This document shows positions 4,754 through 6,874 of a DNA stretch of 6,874 bases, one piece after another (within the stretch, counting starts at the first letter, position 1; every line of letters starts with the position of its first letter). The DNA is from Muribaculaceae bacterium (lineage in GTDB: Bacteria; Bacteroidota; Bacteroidia; Bacteroidales; Muribaculaceae): contig JAFLTK010000007.1 in assembly GCA_022511505.1 (NCBI GenBank), positions 1,519-8,392 of the forward strand, read 5' to 3'. The notes below the pieces were generated by a model. That model saw only the letters and a program-made list of their open reading frames with translations. It did not search any database and was not told where the DNA came from. Position numbers and translations under genes: made by a program.

Positions 4754-6277
4754 ATGTTTAAAAATCATCCTCCCGGTCTGATTCCGGCGGCGCTCAGCAA
4801 CATGGGCGAGCGCTTTGGCTACTACATCATGAACGCCGTCCTTGTACTGTTTCTTTGCTCGAAATTTGGATTGAGCGAGGAGACAAGTTCGATTGTCTAT
4901 TCATGCTTCTACGCCGGCATCTATGTGCTTGCGCTTGTGGGCGGTGCTATTGCCGACCGCACCCGCAACTATAAGGGCACCATCATCTCGGGTCTCATCG
5001 TGATGACTGTCGGCTACATCGTTCTGTCGATTCCCATTCTGGCAACGAGTGAAAATACCACGTGGCTGCTCGCGCTGACCTGCTGCGCGCTGTTCCTGAT
5101 TGCGTTTGGCAACGGTCTGTTCAAGGGCAATCTGCAAGCCATTGTAGGTCAGTTATATGACAACCCCCGCTACAGCGCCCAGCGCGACTCGGGTTTCCAG
5201 ATTTTCTATGTGTTCATCAACATCGGTGGTCTGATTGCGCCGTTTGTCGCGCCGCTTTTGCGCAGTTGGTGGCTCGAGACCAACGCCATGGCCTATAACG
5301 CATCGTTCCCGGCGCTTTGCCATGAATATCTGAGTGTTACGGCCAATATGACCGCCGAAAACATGGAAAACCTCTATGCGCTTGCAAGTCAGGTTGGCTA
5401 CACTGAGGCTATGAATATCAAGGAATTCTGCACCCAGTATCTCGAGGTGTTCAACACCGGTATACACTACTCGTTTATCGCTTCGGTTGCTGCAATGCTG
5501 ATTTCGCTGACAATCTTTGTTTGCACAAAGAAGGGCCTCCCCAATCCGCCCGTGCGCACCAAGGCCGAGAGCGTGAAGATGACTCCCGAAGAAAAGGCGG
5601 CGATGGCCAAGGAAATTCGCCAGCGCATGTATGCCCTCTTTGCCGTGCTCGGCATCGCGGTGTTCTTCTGGTTCTCTTTCCATCAGAACGGCACGTCGAT
5701 GTCGCTCTTTGCCCGTGACTTTGTCAATACCTCGTCGATAGCACCCGAAATCTGGCAGTCGGTTAACCCGTTCTTTGTTATTGTCTTAACCCCGGTTGTG
5801 ATGTGGATATTCTCGGCACTGAGCAAGCGCGGCAAGGAGTTCTCGACTCCAGCCAAGATTGCCATCGGTATGGGTATCGCCGGCGTGGCCTACTTGTTCC
5901 TGGCCATCTACTCGGTTGCGATGCACTATCCCAGTGGTAGCGACTTCCGCGAGATGGCGGTTGCCGTTCGCGAGACGATGCTCTCAGGCCCGTGGGTATT
6001 GATTGTCTACTACTTCTTTATGACTGTTGCCGAGCTGTTTATCTCGCCGCTTGGCCTGTCGTTTGTATCCAAAGTTGCACCCCAGCACTTGCAGGGTCTC
6101 TGTCAGGGTCTGTGGCTTGGCGCTACGGCCGTCGGCAACCTGTTGCTCTGGATTGGCCCGCTGGTCTACAACGCTTGCCCGCTCTGGGTTGCATGGGCAA
6201 TGTTCCTCGTTGTTTGTGTCATCTCGATGGGCGCAATGCTTGGCATGCTCCGCTGGCTCGAAAGAGTTACCAAGTAG
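4754..6277 (+). CDS. POT/PTR2-family peptide:H+ symporter
   Basis: The 507-residue inner-membrane protein belongs to the proton-dependent oligopeptide transporters of the major facilitator superfamily, which import di- and tripeptides. Diagnostic segments are GGAIADR (63-69), FKGNLQAIVGQLY (123-135), FYVFINIGG (151-159, the FYxxINxG signature) and AELFISPLGLS (426-436), the helix-10 motif with a conserved Glu. The helix-1 motif reads NMGER (16-20), so the first Glu of the usual ExxER proton-coupling motif is Asn. About 60 hydrophilic residues (174-233) form a loop between the FYxxIN helix and the next one, and a charged cytoplasmic linker lies at 259-290. The start is supported by MFKNHPPGLIPAALSNMGERF, which gives a short N-terminus before helix 1. 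It lies 49 bases after sufE. A peptide importer fits an amino-acid-fermenting gut bacterium, though this is context inference. Confidence 0.92.
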   Translation: MFKNHPPGLIPAALSNMGERFGYYIMNAVLVLFLCSKFGLSEETSSIVYSCFYAGIYVLALVGGAIADRTRNYKGTIISGLIVMTVGYIVLSIPILATSENTTWLLALTCCALFLIAFGNGLFKGNLQAIVGQLYDNPRYSAQRDSGFQIFYVFINIGGLIAPFVAPLLRSWWLETNAMAYNASFPALCHEYLSVTANMTAENMENLYALASQVGYTEAMNIKEFCTQYLEVFNTGIHYSFIASVAAMLISLTIFVCTKKGLPNPPVRTKAESVKMTPEEKAAMAKEIRQRMYALFAVLGIAVFFWFSFHQNGTSMSLFARDFVNTSSIAPEIWQSVNPFFVIVLTPVVMWIFSALSKRGKEFSTPAKIAIGMGIAGVAYLFLAIYSVAMHYPSGSDFREMAVAVRETMLSGPWVLIVYYFFMTVAELFISPLGLSFVSKVAPQHLQGLCQGLWLGATAVGNLLLWIGPLVYNACPLWVAWAMFLVVCVISMGAMLGMLRWLERVTK

Positions 6278-6296
6278 CGTTTGGCATTGATATTTA

Positions 6297-6390
6297 ATTG
6301 TTGTTATTGTCGTTATTGTCGTTGCTGTTTTTATTGAACGCAACGGCAGTGGCGGCAATAACGTCATAAAACAGCAACAACATCAACAAC
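6297..6390 (+). promoter_or_regulatory. neuC leader sharing repeat modules with the sufE leader
   Basis: Three 9-bp units, ATTGTTGTT (6297-6305) and ATTGTCGTT twice (6306-6323), are followed by TGTTTTTATTG (6326-6336). An AAC-rich tract (AACAACATCAACAAC, 6376-6390) then runs directly into the ATG at 6391. These are the same modules in the same order as in front of sufE. GTTGCTGTTTT (6321-6331) is the exact reverse complement of AAAACAGCAAC (6368-6378), giving an 11-bp stem close to the start codon. No matching TTTG and TAnnTTTG pair was found, so the transcript may come from upstream or from an unrecognised promoter. Confidence 0.6.
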
Positions 6391-6874
6391 ATGCAACAGC
6401 GTCACGTGATGATAGTAACAGGGACACGGGCCGAGTGGGGCCTGCTGTCGCCGGTGGCCCGCGCTCTGAATGAGCGCGACGACACGCGCGTGTCGATTGT
6501 GGCCACCAACATGCACCTCGAGGCCGCCTACGGTATGACTGTCAACGAGATAACGGCGGCAGGATTTAACGTGGCCGAGCGGGTGCCGCTCCACGTTGAC
6601 GATGATAGTGACGCGGCGCGTGTCGTGGCAATGGGGCGCTGCATGGAGGCGATGGCCGGCGTTATCGAAAGGCTGAAACCCGACGCGACCCTAATCCTCG
6701 GCGACCGCTTTGAGATGCTCGCCGTCGCAAGTGCCTCGCTGATGATGCGTGTTCCCATCATCCACATCGCCGGGGGCGAGACCAGCGAGGGAGCCGTTGA
6801 CGATGCTATTCGCCACGCTATCACCAAGATGGCTTCGCTCCACCTTGTTGCCACCGAGGCTTTCCGCCGCCGCG
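6391..6874 (+). CDS. neuC: UDP-GlcNAc 2-epimerase, hydrolysing, NeuC type (3' end outside window)
   Basis: An open frame runs from ATG 6391 to the window edge and encodes 161 residues of an enzyme family usually near 380 residues, so only the N-terminal Rossmann-like domain is seen. NeuC-type enzymes convert UDP-GlcNAc to ManNAc plus UDP, the first step of sialic-acid synthesis; relatives act on diacetylated sugars for legionaminic acid. Family motifs are VTGTRAEWGLL (9-19), ILGDRFEML (102-110), HIAGGETSEGA (125-135) and DDAIRHAITK (137-146). The GGET, SEGA and RHAITK pattern favours the hydrolysing NeuC/NnaA branch over the non-hydrolysing WecB. The start at 6391 is preferred over the internal Met7, which would leave almost nothing before the first strand. 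The exact substrate is not decided. Partner genes (neuB, neuA) would be expected to the right. Confidence 0.9.
   Translation, partial: MQQRHVMIVTGTRAEWGLLSPVARALNERDDTRVSIVATNMHLEAAYGMTVNEITAAGFNVAERVPLHVDDDSDAARVVAMGRCMEAMAGVIERLKPDATLILGDRFEMLAVASASLMMRVPIIHIAGGETSEGAVDDAIRHAITKMASLHLVATEAFRRR

Noticed and set aside
5153..5683. A 176-codon minus-strand open frame inside the POT gene
   Set aside because: It is antisense to a well-conserved transporter and its product is rich in His, Arg and Glu with no recognisable domain, typical of a shadow frame.

Overview
The window looks like a piece of a Bacteroidota chromosome, probably Bacteroidales. The evidence is promoter-like sites of the Bacteroidota form (TTTG, about 20 bases, TAnnTTTG), start codons without strong Shine-Dalgarno sites, a lipoprotein with an Asp-rich tract after the lipidated Cys, and a POT transporter and DUF4143 ATPase of the kind common in this phylum. 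A Muribaculaceae-like genome is possible but cannot be settled from this window.

Positions 1-2390 form an AT-richer accessory segment; sampled 60-base lines have 24/60 and 26/60 G+C. It holds an AAA ATPase of the DUF4143 type (33-1286) and an orphan surface-type lipoprotein (1544-2311). The segment is punctuated by three copies of one palindrome: 1-29 (cut by the window edge), 1322-1361 and 2332-2373. The first two copies belong to a perfect 55-bp direct repeat (1-55 and 1333-1387). That repeat includes the ATPase start codon and its first codons, so the ATPase sits between a complete 5' end and a 15-codon remnant of the same 5' end.

Positions 2392-6874 are GC-richer (33/60 and 34/60 in sampled lines) and look like ordinary chromosome. 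They hold a GNAT acetyltransferase (+), a DMT/EamA exporter-like permease (-) whose stop overlaps the GNAT stop, a SufE sulfur acceptor (+), a POT-family peptide/H+ symporter (+), and the first 161 codons of a NeuC-type UDP-GlcNAc 2-epimerase (+) that runs off the right edge.

The most notable noncoding signals are two. First, the palindrome and direct-repeat system bounds the ATPase and then the lipoprotein. Second, sufE and neuC share a leader design: ATTGTTGTT, then TGTTTTTATTG, then an AAC-rich nonamer tract next to the start codon. In front of sufE the leader follows a well-matched promoter, so it is probably an untranslated leader of about 195 nt. The genes of the right part do not form an obvious single pathway. 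NeuC suggests that a sialic-acid-type or surface-glycan locus continues beyond the window.
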